Below are positions 10,901 through 22,900 of a DNA stretch of 64,000 nucleotides, piece by piece. The stretch is from the NCBI RefSeq assembly GCF_914767665.1, contig NC_059506.1, positions 1,240,001 through 1,304,000 of the forward strand, read 5' to 3'. Made by a program: the position numbers and the translations under genes. Each line of letters opens with the position of its first letter. Position 1 is the stretch's first letter. The notes under the pieces were generated by a model that searched no databases, was not told the DNA's origin, and saw only the letters and a list, made by a program, of their open reading frames with translations. This DNA comes from Harmonia axyridis (Eukaryota > Arthropoda > Insecta > Coleoptera > Coccinellidae).

Positions 10901-13900
10901 ATATTTTTCATTTTGTTTATCAATCAATTCAATGATATTGATCTTGATGCTTCATTTGCAGCTTTCGCAGATGACATATCATCCCTGATATCTGGTGGTT
11001 CTGATGTTACTCTCGAGAGGAAATGTAATAATCTGATTGAAAGAATAGACGGTTGGTTTTCTGACTACGCACTTCACTTAAACCCTAATAAAACGACATT
11101 TATGAGATTTCACCATTCTCAGAAGAGTATTAATAAGCTGAATATCAGATTATGTGACCAGTCATTATCTTTTAGTGACAGCACAAAGTTTTTAGGCCTA
11201 TATGTTGATGCTAACCTTAACTGGAAGTCACACTGTGAATATTTGGTACCAAAAGTTAACTCTCAAAGCTATGTTCTGAGACAGCTGAAAACTGTTCTAA
11301 CGGAGAAACAACTGATTCAGGTATATCATGCTAATGTTGATTCAAGACTGAGATATGGTGTCTGTTTCTGGGGTTGGTCGACACTCTGTGAGGACGTATT
11401 TGTGGCCCAGAAGAGGTGTATACGTTCTATTGCAGGTACACCGAAGACTACTAGTTGCAAAGACTATTTTAGAAAGTTTAAAATTTTGACTGTTCCGTCG
11501 TTGTTTTTGTATGAAATGTGTTTGTATGTTTTTACAAATCCCGATAAATTTAGGAGGAACTGTGATGTTCACAATTTCAATACCAGATATAGCTCGAACT
11601 TGAGAACCAATGTTTGTATGTCTAAAGTTGCATTTCGATCTCCCCATAATTTAGGCCCTCTAATATTTAATAATTTGCCAGATAATATTAAAACTTGTCA
11701 ATCACTAAATGAGTTCAAAATCAAGTTAAAATCTTTTTTTATTGAGAATTGTTTTTATCGTGTGGACGAATATTTAAAAATTTTAATATGATATGTTATC
11801 TTGTTTTTATTTTTTTTGTATAATTTAGTATTGATGATATAAGTTTGGATTTGACTGTTCCTATACAATTGTAAAATTGTCTTTGGAAATAAATGAATTG
11901 AATTGAATTGAATATCGATCTCTAATGGCCATAAGTCTTAGACCAATAAATCGACCTCTTCCAAATTCACTTAGCTGGCGATAAAATTCTGCTTACACGT
12001 GCTCTAGGCATTTTAACAACAACTAAACATCGACTTTGGATCTCCTCGAACAGCTGGTTTGCTGTAAAATTTAAAAAACTTGCAAAAAACGACTTCAATA
12101 TTCAAGTAACAAAAATTGTTTACTTGAAAAAGCCTTCACGATTTTTTCTCCAAATTCAATCAAAAAATTTACCGAAAAAAATTCAAAATTTAAACAGCTC
12201 CTTCTGGGTGTTGCAGTTCCTTTGTCAGTTAGTATATTTGTATCTGATTATTGGTTGGGTGGATTCATTAAAGCAGAACTATCTCGACCTATTCGAAGTT
12301 TTTCCAATTTTCACACCGAATTGATATTCATTGTTTTTCCAAGTTTCTAATGCTCCTGAAAAAAGTTTGGAAAATTGAAAATCCTTTGAATTCTTCTTTT
12401 AGTGAAGCGAGAGGACGTGTATTGAAATCCAAGAAGAACTTTTACCTCAGTCAATACAACATAGGGATGCTGAGTGAAAAATCTTACAAAACGTTGAATG
12501 ATGCTACTGAAAAAGCGTTAGAATCTTCGAATGTGGAATTCGATACGAATGAACTTTTGAATATGATTCGAAAAGTTGTAAGTCCAATCCACTAGTAGCT
12601 TATTCATAAATACAATAGGTCTTTTGAAAAATAATAATAACAATCTTGAATAATTTTCTAGTTGTAGTGTGTAATTTTTGCAACCAAAGCAAAAATAAAC
12701 AATGGCATTACGTCTTGAAATTGATCCCTAGATAGTCTGAAATAATTTTTAAATTTTCCTTTGGAGAATTGAGAACTTAATACAGATTCTCCGTGTGATT
12801 TTCCTTAACTTAAATAAGAGATGTCCATCCCTATCCGTAACTGAGCGATCAAATGCAGACGCACACGTGTCCACCGGTCGCAGTGACACATTGATGTAGG
12901 CACGTGAACCACTGCGAGAGGTGACATGTGCATTTCCTTTCCTGTTGAATTTCTATCTTTCTACTTTGTATCCGATTGAGAGCGTACCAGAAAGCATTGT
13001 TTTGTGTACGTTCATAGACGAATGAAAGATTAGAGTAATAAACATAGATGGAGGGAGTATTCGCAATCTTTACATATCCCCAACATGGTTAGATTACGTT
13101 GTCGGATTGTGATATATTTTCAAATACACAACATCACTATATAATTATGAATGTATATTATATTGAATGAAATACACTGAGCAAAAGAATTAACGCACAT
13201 TATGGAAATCTCAAATTTATTCTACAACTGAAGTTGTTCTCAATGATACCTAATTATCTTTATCAGAATAATGCATGCATATGTTATCCACTTTCAACGT
13301 TTTCCTTCAATACCGATGTTTTTTCCCAGCAGAAATAAAAAAAGATGAGATTATCAGATTTTGAATGTATTGGCTCCATCTTGAAATCAGTTGTCCTCGA
13401 TCAATTCTAGTGATCTATAGTTTTTCTTTCGTTTGATTCTCTACACTCGATCGCTATGCAACGCGAAACGCGCAATTTGAGCCAAGAGGAATGTGCCCAA
13501 GCAGTAGTTTTGCGAGAAGAAGGGTGGACATACACAAGAATTGCAGAAAGGTTTGGAGTTTCCCATACAAGTGTGTCCAGAATGTTGCAGCGATTCAGGG
13601 AGACAGGTATGAATGTCCGAAGACCAGGACAGGGTAGACCACGGGTAACAACTGCCATTCAAGAACGTTACTTGAGAGTTTCTTCGTTGAGACAACGGTT
13701 TGCAACCGCTCGCCTCCTCGAAAATCAGCTTGAGCACATTCATGGGGTGCAAATTAGCACTCAGACAATAAGAAATCGCCTCAGAGAATATGATTTAAGG
13801 CCTCGTGTCGTGGCAAGAGGCCCAGCTCTTACCCCAGCCCATCGAAGGGCGCGCTTGGATTTTGCGAGAGAGCATATCCATTGGGAAGAGGCTGATTGGG

Positions 13901-16900
13901 AAAGAGTTCTCTTCACAGATGAGTTTAGATTCTGCCTCTACCATTGTGATCGACATTCCCTTGTATACAGACGTCCAGATGAAAGATATGCTCAGTGCAC
14001 TCTTTCCCAATCAGCATCTTCCCAATTGATATGCTCTCTCGCAAAATCCAAACGCGCCCTTCGATGGGCTGGGGTAACAGCTGGGCCTCTTGCCGCGACA
14101 AGAGCCCTTAAATCATATTCTCTGAGGCGATTTCTTATTGTCCGAGTGCTAATTTGCACCCCATGAGTTTGCTCAGGCTGATTCTGAAGGAGGCGAGCGG
14201 TTGCAAACCGTTGTCTCAACGAAAAAACTCTCAAGTAACGTTCTTGAATGGCAGTTGTTACCCGTGGTCTAGCCTGTCCTAGTCTTCGGACATTCATACC
14301 TGTCTCCCTGAATCGCTGCAACATTCTGGACACACTTGTATGGGAAACTCCAAACCTTTCTGCAATGCTTGTGTATGTCCACCCTTCTTCTCGCAAAACT
14401 ACCGCTTGGGCACATTCCTCTTGGGTCAAATTGCGTGTTTCGCGTTGCATAGCGATCGAGTGTAGAAAATCAAACGAAAGAAAAACTATTGATCACTATA
14501 ATTGATCGAGAACAACTGATTTCAGAATGGAGCCAATACATTCAAAATGTGATAATCTCATCTTTTTTATTCCTGCTGGGAAAAAACATCTGTATTGAAG
14601 AAAAACGTTGAAAGTGGATAACATATGCATGCATAATTCTGATAAAAATAATTATCATTGAGAACACCTTCAGTTGTGGAATAAATTCGAATTTTTCATA
14701 ATGTGCGTTAATTCTTTTGCGCAGTGTTTATTCATTTGAGTGATTCTCCATTAAATATGCAAATTTGAATATTTGGAATCAGATATTTTTCCTAATTGTC
14801 AAATTTTTAGTAAGCGGAATATTTATTTTTTCTGTATCAACCTACTGAAATCAAAGGTTTGGCAACTTTTGCTCTCCTAATGTCATCAGTTGTTTCACGT
14901 CGTTTGGCGCGCTTGAAGTTTGTGTTTCCAATATATGTAGGTAGTTATTTCAATATATTTTGAGTTAATATGAAACGTTGATTCACTATGGGTCATAAGA
15001 AGTGCGTTCTTTGTGGAGAAACCCGCGAATTGAGTGAAATATCGTATCACTGATATGTTTTCATTTCCGCGCGCTTCATGTCAAATTTGATAATTCATGT
15101 TCGGGGACAAAATTTGCTTACTGAAAATGAAATATGCTCCCTTTATCTAAGTTTATTACTCTGAGTCTGTAACAAAGATTTCATTGTCATCGAATTTAAT
15201 CAAAATTTAATTGCAGAATTTGATGGATGACAATTCTCACAGTTTACGCAACACCTATGAATACAGATTCAAGATGATGTACGCATGGAACACGAAGGGT
15301 TTCAGAAGATTCGTCATGAACATCGTTATTCACCCAGTCTTCGATCAAGCTTTCAATTTCGTGGCTTTGCTCAACTTGAGCGTGGACATTTATTTCTTGG
15401 TCACGTTTGTGGAAAACCGTTCGATCTTTTTAACTGTATATGGATGTTTTTTCGGAGTATATTCGTTCGAGATTATGTTGAAGCTGTATTTCTTCTCCAT
15501 TCGCAGGATGTGTGATGGAATTTTCAATTTTTTTCGGTGAGTTATACAGGTTTTGGTTTCAAATCTAAATCTAAAAACGTTTATTAATTTTTGAATTTAT
15601 TCACAAGTTTAAGAAATATTTACTTATTTGACCCATAATGTCAATTCATTTGCTACATATAATAGTGTTAACAGTTTGAAATCTTGAAGCATCAATTGGA
15701 TACTCTTTTGTAAACATCGTTCATTCGATTGTTTGCTTTTCGATTGCTTTTTGGTTTTTCGAAAAAATGATCACTTGGAATTTCTAATTTACTTATAACC
15801 TACATTCCAAACAGCCATTTCAATGACATATGTCAAGCAGAACTGTAATTAAGATGCATAGAATACCTGGTGTGTCTACTTATACCTGTAAAACTTTCAG
15901 ACAAAACGGGAGATTTTTCGGATTTATACCTACTTGATTTCGAGGGATCGCGGGCTTTTCAGATGGCGCATACATCGTCTACCTTTGACATTTCTCTCAA
16001 TTCTCGACTCTAGTGAACCAAGGGCGTAGATCTTTTTTCTTGGGGAGGGATAATCGAAAAAAAATTTTTGACGATAACTTTTATTCATATCTGTAATGTT
16101 AGAAAAAGAAGTTTGATAATGAAGTTTGAACCAAATCACTCGAAATAATTTTTGTTGTTACTAATTCGGTTGTTCTTACCTTGTTCTCAAATAAGAGTTA
16201 CGAAGGAAAATGAGAAATTACTTGGATAATTTTGAGAAAAAAAAGTTTCATGAATATGAGCCCACAAAGGCTTTGCTTTCAATATACAGGTTGTTTCTAG
16301 TGTGTCGTACAGTTTATCAGATATTTATTAATCTTCGCTACAGATTAGGTAAATAAATACCAAAACTTATAATTAATGCATTCATTAGAGCTTACTAGCT
16401 GGATCTTTATAATAATTTGGATTTTCCTGAGGATTACTAGAGATTTTTCTCGAAATCGAAAGCAGATACGACAAAACTATAACAAACCAGAAAGTGTAGT
16501 ACTGGACCAGAGTTTTTTTTCTACATTTTTCTAAACTAACAGCCATTCACCAAAATAAAGTTTTGGAGGAAGGAAGCAGGCATCCCTCCAGAAAATATAT
16601 CACCCTGTAGATTTGCATTCAAAATTAGCTTATCACATAGTGAAAACTCCAAACTGGAATATCTATGGCCAATTCATATTAAATATCTTGTGAAGGGAAG
16701 GTTATACGAGAAAATAACTTGAACTTCAACACATGTATCTCAAAACAAAATGTTTGGGGACTCATGTTATAGGACTTTTTTTCTTAAAATTATCCGGAAA
16801 TCTGTCATTTTCATTTGTATCTCCAATTTAGGAGCACCGTGTAATTACCCCATAGACCTAATATCACGTATTGATATTAGGTCTATGAATTACCCTCAGT

Positions 16901-19900
16901 ATCCCCCTATTTCTACGCTCTTGTCGTGAACTTTGAGTATAGAACAATAATATTTTATATTCTATGGTCTGTCATTATATTCCATTCATTTGAGTTAAAA
17001 TTCGATATGAACTGAATTATAATTTATTGTGAATGTTTGCAGTATCTAAAATCAGTATTTCCTTTTTAAACGGCAACAGGCAGATGCGGGAATTCGAAAA
17101 ATTTTAAAGAGCGCCACCTTACAGCACTCTGGTGAAGCAGACCACCAAAGCAACAGGTGGGTCTCTCAAAAAGTCTGAAACAAAATCGAATCAGTAAACA
17201 CACCAGGTATTCTATGCATCTTAACTGTAATCAAACAGTCTCAATCCAACTTGAAATTAATAGAACTGGAAGTTCAGCAAGGCGGCATACTTGGGCCTAT
17301 CATCTTCATTATCCTCATCAACGACATCAATGATTAAGCCAGCGATACAAACATATCAATTTTGAACTATGCAGATGATACTAGTGTTTCTTTGAAGGCC
17401 AAAACATTTCCTGAGGCAGCAGCCCTTACTAACACTATCCTCTGCAAACTGAGAGAGTGGTTCCAGATTAACGGACTATGCATGAATACTGAGAAAACAA
17501 ATGCTATATTATTCAAAACATTCAACCCTAGACTCTATACACCACAACAGCTGAATATAGCGAACACCAACCCGCCACTAATTAAAACAACAAGGTTTTT
17601 AGAACTACACATAAACGAAAATCTAAACTGGAGTGAACATATCACAGAACTAGGAAAAAAATTGGTCACCATCTGCTACTCATTAGGAGTGCTTAAGCAA
17701 CGATTTTACTATTAATTGATAGACAGAAGGCACGAGATTAATGCCCGTAAGTTCGAACTTGAAGTTCAACTAATAAGCACGGCTTTATACAAAATCTGGG
17801 GAATGATACAGGATTCAAACTTACTGGTATCAACCTCGTTCCTTCTGTCTATCAATTAATACTGAAATCGTTCCACAAATACTCTAATTCATGAAAATAA
17901 GCCAATTCGTTCAACGACACCTTATTAATTTGAATGACAATTTATTTGTTTGGATTCCGAACACTGACAGGAGAACCAAAAAATGGCGGTGTGTGACGTC
18001 ACACTAATAGAGCGTATTCTTAACTTCAAATCGAATAGAGATGGCATGGATCGAATAGAAATGTACGGGAATCGTTTCGAATTGGTGTTCTGTAACCCAG
18101 CTGTAACTTCTTCTTCTTCTTCAAGTAGTATAACTATGGATATCAATTACGAATTACATTTGACTATAGAAGAAGTATTGCATACAAAATACCAAATTTG
18201 GACTCGATAGAAGTGAAATATTCCGATTTTTCAGATTACGATTCGATTCGTTCGTTTCTATTCGAGTCACCGAATAGGGCACATTGTCTGAAATGTGCCG
18301 GCAAGTCTCCAGTTCTGTAGGAGATCACGCGAAGGACATTCAAATGAAGTTGTATTCCACTCATAATGGCGGGGTATAGATATAGCAATAAAAACATGAT
18401 CGACATTCTAAAGGAAAGTGTGTTTTATTTCCTTTTACTTTCGGAACCTCAAAATGAACAACCCTTTGTAAACTAAACTGAAGATTTCAAGGGGTCAAAG
18501 CTTTCTTTTTGTATTCATAAAAAAAAATCCTCTAAAGTATTAATTTCTGTTTTCATTTTATGCTTCATTAATTTCAGATCGGCTTGGAATGCAATTGACG
18601 CCATACTCCTTCTGATGACTTGTTTCGTTATAATCAATACATTTCAAAGTGTGCATTATAAGGCGATCCTGATAGGAGCAACCTTGTCTAAGTTGAGGAT
18701 TATTCGGATATTGAGATTATTCCAACCTTTGAAATACTGTAAATCGATGCTGTCCCTCTTACCAAATCTTTATGGAGATTTCTTAGCTGCAAGAGCATAC
18801 GAAACAGGAAAGGTAAACATTATATAATCGATAAAAGTTATTTATAATGCGAGTGTGGTTCTGTAAGAACCAAGTTTTTTGACAAATTCATAGTAGAAAC
18901 TTGGGAAATTATTACTCATTAGAATAATAAAAATTCACAATGAATATGGCAGATCTGTAAAAGTTACATTTCGTAAAATAAGGAATATTTTCGGTCAACG
19001 AAATCGTCATTCTGAGATTGCTATTTTGAATTTGTCGACAGACTTGGTAAACAACAACCTCTTAGTGAATTATGAATATTTCTGGAAAAAAATCCGATCT
19101 TAATGAAACTTCTACAGGTTGTTCGGAGGTGCTGTGAGATGCCTCTGTCAAGTTATCCAACTCAAAGGCCCTGTGTTAACTTGAGGAGGGCCGAACAACC
19201 TCAACATTTTTGGTCATTTCTCAGTTTTTGATTATAACTCTCAAACTAAGTAGTTTTCGACAAAAACTTTCATTTTCAAAAGAGTATTAAAATCACTATG
19301 ATTTCGTATCTACAAACTAATCAATATCTACAAACTTATCAATACGTCTGAACGGAACTTACAGCCAGGAGACTGGGAAGATATAAGAAGATGGAAGCTG
19401 GGAATCGGAAGGCGTAGAACGCTATAGTAGAACCGATATATAGATACATAGATTGCCAAATCTTATATATTTTTAATAAACAGGGTGTTTCATTGGTCAA
19501 TGTACAGGGTGGGCAAATAAGCGAGGTAAGCGGCTATATCTCAGGATCCACTCATCGTAGAGACTTAGCGGTAAAAATTTTTACCACTAAAGCATGGGCG
19601 CCCGCAGAAATTTTTCTCAGGGGGGCAATGAAAATTATTGAAAAACGATAAGGCGTCCATGATTGTCATTGAAAACCGGAAAATTTTTGTGAATCCATTA
19701 CTTTCCGTTTTTCCTTGCCCTCTGGATTGAGAAGGTTATAGTGAGGGTGTTGTGCTGAAAAATGAGGCAATCAAAATCTCAGGGCTGCCCCCTCCCTGCG
19801 GGCGCCCATGCACTAAAGTGTACAAGAGAACACACTGGATATTATTTTGAAGTTCATACCTCTACCGCTAGGGGCGTAATAGCTATCGTCGAGTAGAAAA

Positions 19901-22900
19901 ATGAATTTTACTCGAAAATGTTTCATATGGAGTTGAAGAAAAAATATCATCACTGTAATTCTTGGAAAATTCTCTATCTTTTTGAATTGTCACTTTCAAT
20001 TTTACGACATCAAATAAGGGTAGGGGAAAGGGGGAAATCTGACTGATTGAAATGCCTGTAACTTCAGTTCGGCTCAACATTTTTGAGCAAATTAGATCTC
20101 GTCTGGAAGATAATATCTTGTTGATTGAGGACAAAATAAACTCACGATGAATTTGTTTTTGCTGCTTTCGATAGGGGGCGCTAAGTCAGAAGTTCATTGT
20201 TTTGTTCATTTTACTCCGAAATTTCAAATGTAATGATAGGATTTTCTTAACAGAAACAGAACTTCCATCAAATTTGCATGAAAAAACCTGAAGGTCGCAA
20301 GGCTATAGTTTCAGGTGTTCTGGAGTTATGGCCGAAAGAAGATATTTTTTCAACTGATACACTGCGAAAAACCAAATTGTTAGAGAAGGAACTGCTGATA
20401 ATATATTCCATCATATGAAACCAAGCCTTCAAAAAACCCAGAAATCTTTTTATGACATATTTTGACTATAAGAAGGTCTTCGACCCTATTCCACATGGGT
20501 GGCTGACAAAATTTTTGGAAATATACAAGATCGATCCAATCATAATAAACTTTCTGAAGTATGCAATGTGCAACTGGAGAACGAATATCGAACTCTCTAC
20601 GGCGAACATAACTACTAAAGAGGTTCCAATAAAAAGGGGAATTTTCCAAGGAGATTCATTGAGTCCCTTATGGTTCTGCTTGGCGCTGAACCCCCTTTCT
20701 AAACAACTGAATGCTACTGAAAAAGGTTTCAATGTCAAAGGAAATAGAAATACTATTGCACTCAATTATTTGCTATACATGGATGACCTAAAACTTATAA
20801 CAGGCAACAAAAACCACTTGCAAATTATGGTCAAACTGGTGGAAATTTTTTCGAAAGACGTGGGGATGAAATTCGGATTGGACAAGTGTCGTACTATTAG
20901 CGTAGTGCGTGGAAAAATCCAAGAGGAACCGATCGTTCTTTCCAATGGACAGGAGATAGGAGCAATGAAATCGGACGATCTTTATAAATGTAAATGGTAG
21001 TAATGAAACAAAACCGACGAATAAACCATCATCCATTTTTAACCCATAAAACCAAGGTTATGATGCAGGTATCATACATAATATATTATTTTGTATTTCT
21101 TATGGGGTTTGCCGACTATAACAAACTGATAATACATATTTGAAGTTCTCAACATCAGTATCATAAAATAATTTTCTCTAATTCTGTGGTTATTCCGTTC
21201 ATTCTTCCACATCTTGTAGAACAAAATCGTGCGAGAATATATCAGAAACGCACAGTTTTCATGGTTATATTTTATTATTCTATGTTGGCACTCCGAGCTT
21301 TCCGCTACGGCTTTATCTGTCAATTAATCAATTTGCCTTAAATAAATCAGTTCTGCCAACCAACATTTTTCAATGCAAAAATCACTAAATGATATTTATG
21401 GAAATATTTCATTAATTTCAATGAAAATGCAATGAATTAGAGAAAATAATGTATAATACTCGTACAGAAGGCTCATTCTACCACTCGTTCATTCCAAAAC
21501 TCGCCACTTCGTGGCTCGTTTTTGAATTTTGAACTCGTGGAAGAATATCAATGCCTTCTGCACTTGTATTATAAATAACTATTTTATTTTTAAGACGTTC
21601 ATCAAAGGTGAACAGGAGCTTATGCATGTTGTGCCTGGAATGGTGAAAGATCCTAATATTACATCCGACATTCTGAAGAAAATGGACGAAGACATTATGT
21701 TGATCGCAAGGGAAATCGAACAAATTCAAAAGAATCGTCCTCAAGTGACTATCAATATCAAAACTAAACAAGCAATTCGAACAGTTCTTAATTTTCTGAA
21801 TGAAGAAATAGACTATATGAAGATTGCAGGTGAGAATTTTTTCTGAAATCATTGTGTATAATTGAATGGCACATTTTCAGGTTCGATTTTTGGGTGAATT
21901 ACTTTGGTGAAAATCCCAACCTTATGAGTTTAACTGTTTTTAAGATATTAGAGACAATTGGAAAATATCGCGAAATGAAAACTTCTCATAACTTCTTCAT
22001 TACTGATGCTATAAACATGAAACGAAAACATTCTACAGGCTCGTTTTCAGTAAAATCCATTGGCGTAATCGTTGGTTTTTTATTGCTATTAGTTTTGAAG
22101 TTATAATACGAACTTGTTGTTTTTTAAATATAACCATAGAAATTTCTATAACAAATAAAATCGCGTTTCTTCCCTTTTTCAGAAATATATAACATGATAT
22201 ACAGGGTGATTCGCAGCTATAGCCCATCAGATGTTTCTTGAGATTATCCAAGGAATCTCTTTTCTTTTTATATTGAATAATCTGAAAGAATAACTTAGAA
22301 TTTTAGAAAGAATTTTCTCGTTTCCTTCAGAAGTTTTCGAACTAGGTAGATCAAGTCGATTTTTACTGCCTTAGTCGTAACAAATTCCATTTTAAACGGT
22401 AAAATTTAGAAAAATGCACTTTCACTTTTCTAGGATTCTACAAAACGTAATCTGTGAAAATTTTAAGGGGGTTTGACACTTTTTTTATCCGAGATATTTC
22501 TGAATTTGAATATTAAAAATAACAAACCAAGCTCGATTTTATGTGACCGACTCCTTCGCCATTTTGTATACGATTAGTATAATGAAAAGTTTTCATACGA
22601 GCTTCAGAAACAGTGCTTGTGAAACGTTCAAGTTGGCTTTCGTGATAGTTGCTATAAAACGCGGCCAATTTAAAACATCACTCATGAGGAGGGCCGAAGA
22701 ACTTCAACATTTTCGGTTTTTTGCCCATAACTTCTAACCTAATTAGTTTTCTATGGAAACGTTTTCGGTCGAAAACTACTTAGTTTGGAGGTTATAAGCA
22801 AAAAACTGATAAAAGTCCGAAAATGCTGAGGTCCTTCGGCTCTCCTCAAGTTAGCATAACTTGACAGAGTCATGTCACAACACCCCCAAACAACCTGTAG

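Larger units (their letters stand above)
7813..11915 (+). mobile_element. CR1-like (jockey superfamily) LINE with two intact ORFs
   Basis: A pyrimidine-rich 5' region, ORF1 (7959-8939), ORF2 (reading from 8963) and a 3' end made of (TGAAT) repeats at about 11893-11914 form a full-length-looking element. Microsatellite-like 3' ends instead of poly(A) are typical of CR1-group elements. The 5' edge is placed to within about 15 bp by the break in the Tc1 transposase. Confidence 0.85.
6501..12229 (-). mobile_element. Tc1-like DNA transposon split by a LINE
   Basis: Terminal inverted repeats start ACTGACAAAGAAACTGCAAC at 6501 and, on the other strand, ACTGACAAAGGAACTGCAAC at 12229. Both are flanked by TA (6499-6500 and 12230-12231), as Tc1/mariner insertion requires. 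The transposase lies on the minus strand in two blocks: its N-terminus at 11916-12015 and the rest at 7061-7812. Without the intervening LINE the transposon would be about 1.6 kb, the normal Tc1 size. It sits in the SLC9C intron between 5564 and 12403. Confidence 0.88.
13175..14726. mobile_element. Palindromic Tc1-like element: two 5' halves head to head
   Basis: The left end CACTGAGCAAAAGAATTAAC is mirrored by the right end GTTAATTCTTTTGCGCAGTG. From each end inwards the same sequence reads through the terminal repeat into a transposase start (ATG at 13456 on + and near 14450 on -). The arms are about 750 bp long and join near 14000. They differ by scattered substitutions, such as ENQLEHIH against QNQPEQTH, so this is not a read artefact. 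No C-terminal transposase half remains. Confidence 0.88.

Noticed and set aside
13456..14166. 236-codon frame as one intact transposase
   Set aside because: Only the first 180 or so codons are transposase; the rest is antisense reading of the opposite palindrome arm.
15217..18812. Possibility that S1-S4 exons are a separate potassium or cation channel
   Set aside because: There is no pore segment after S4, and both upstream and downstream exons are in phase with SLC9C-specific tail and cNMP-domain sequence.
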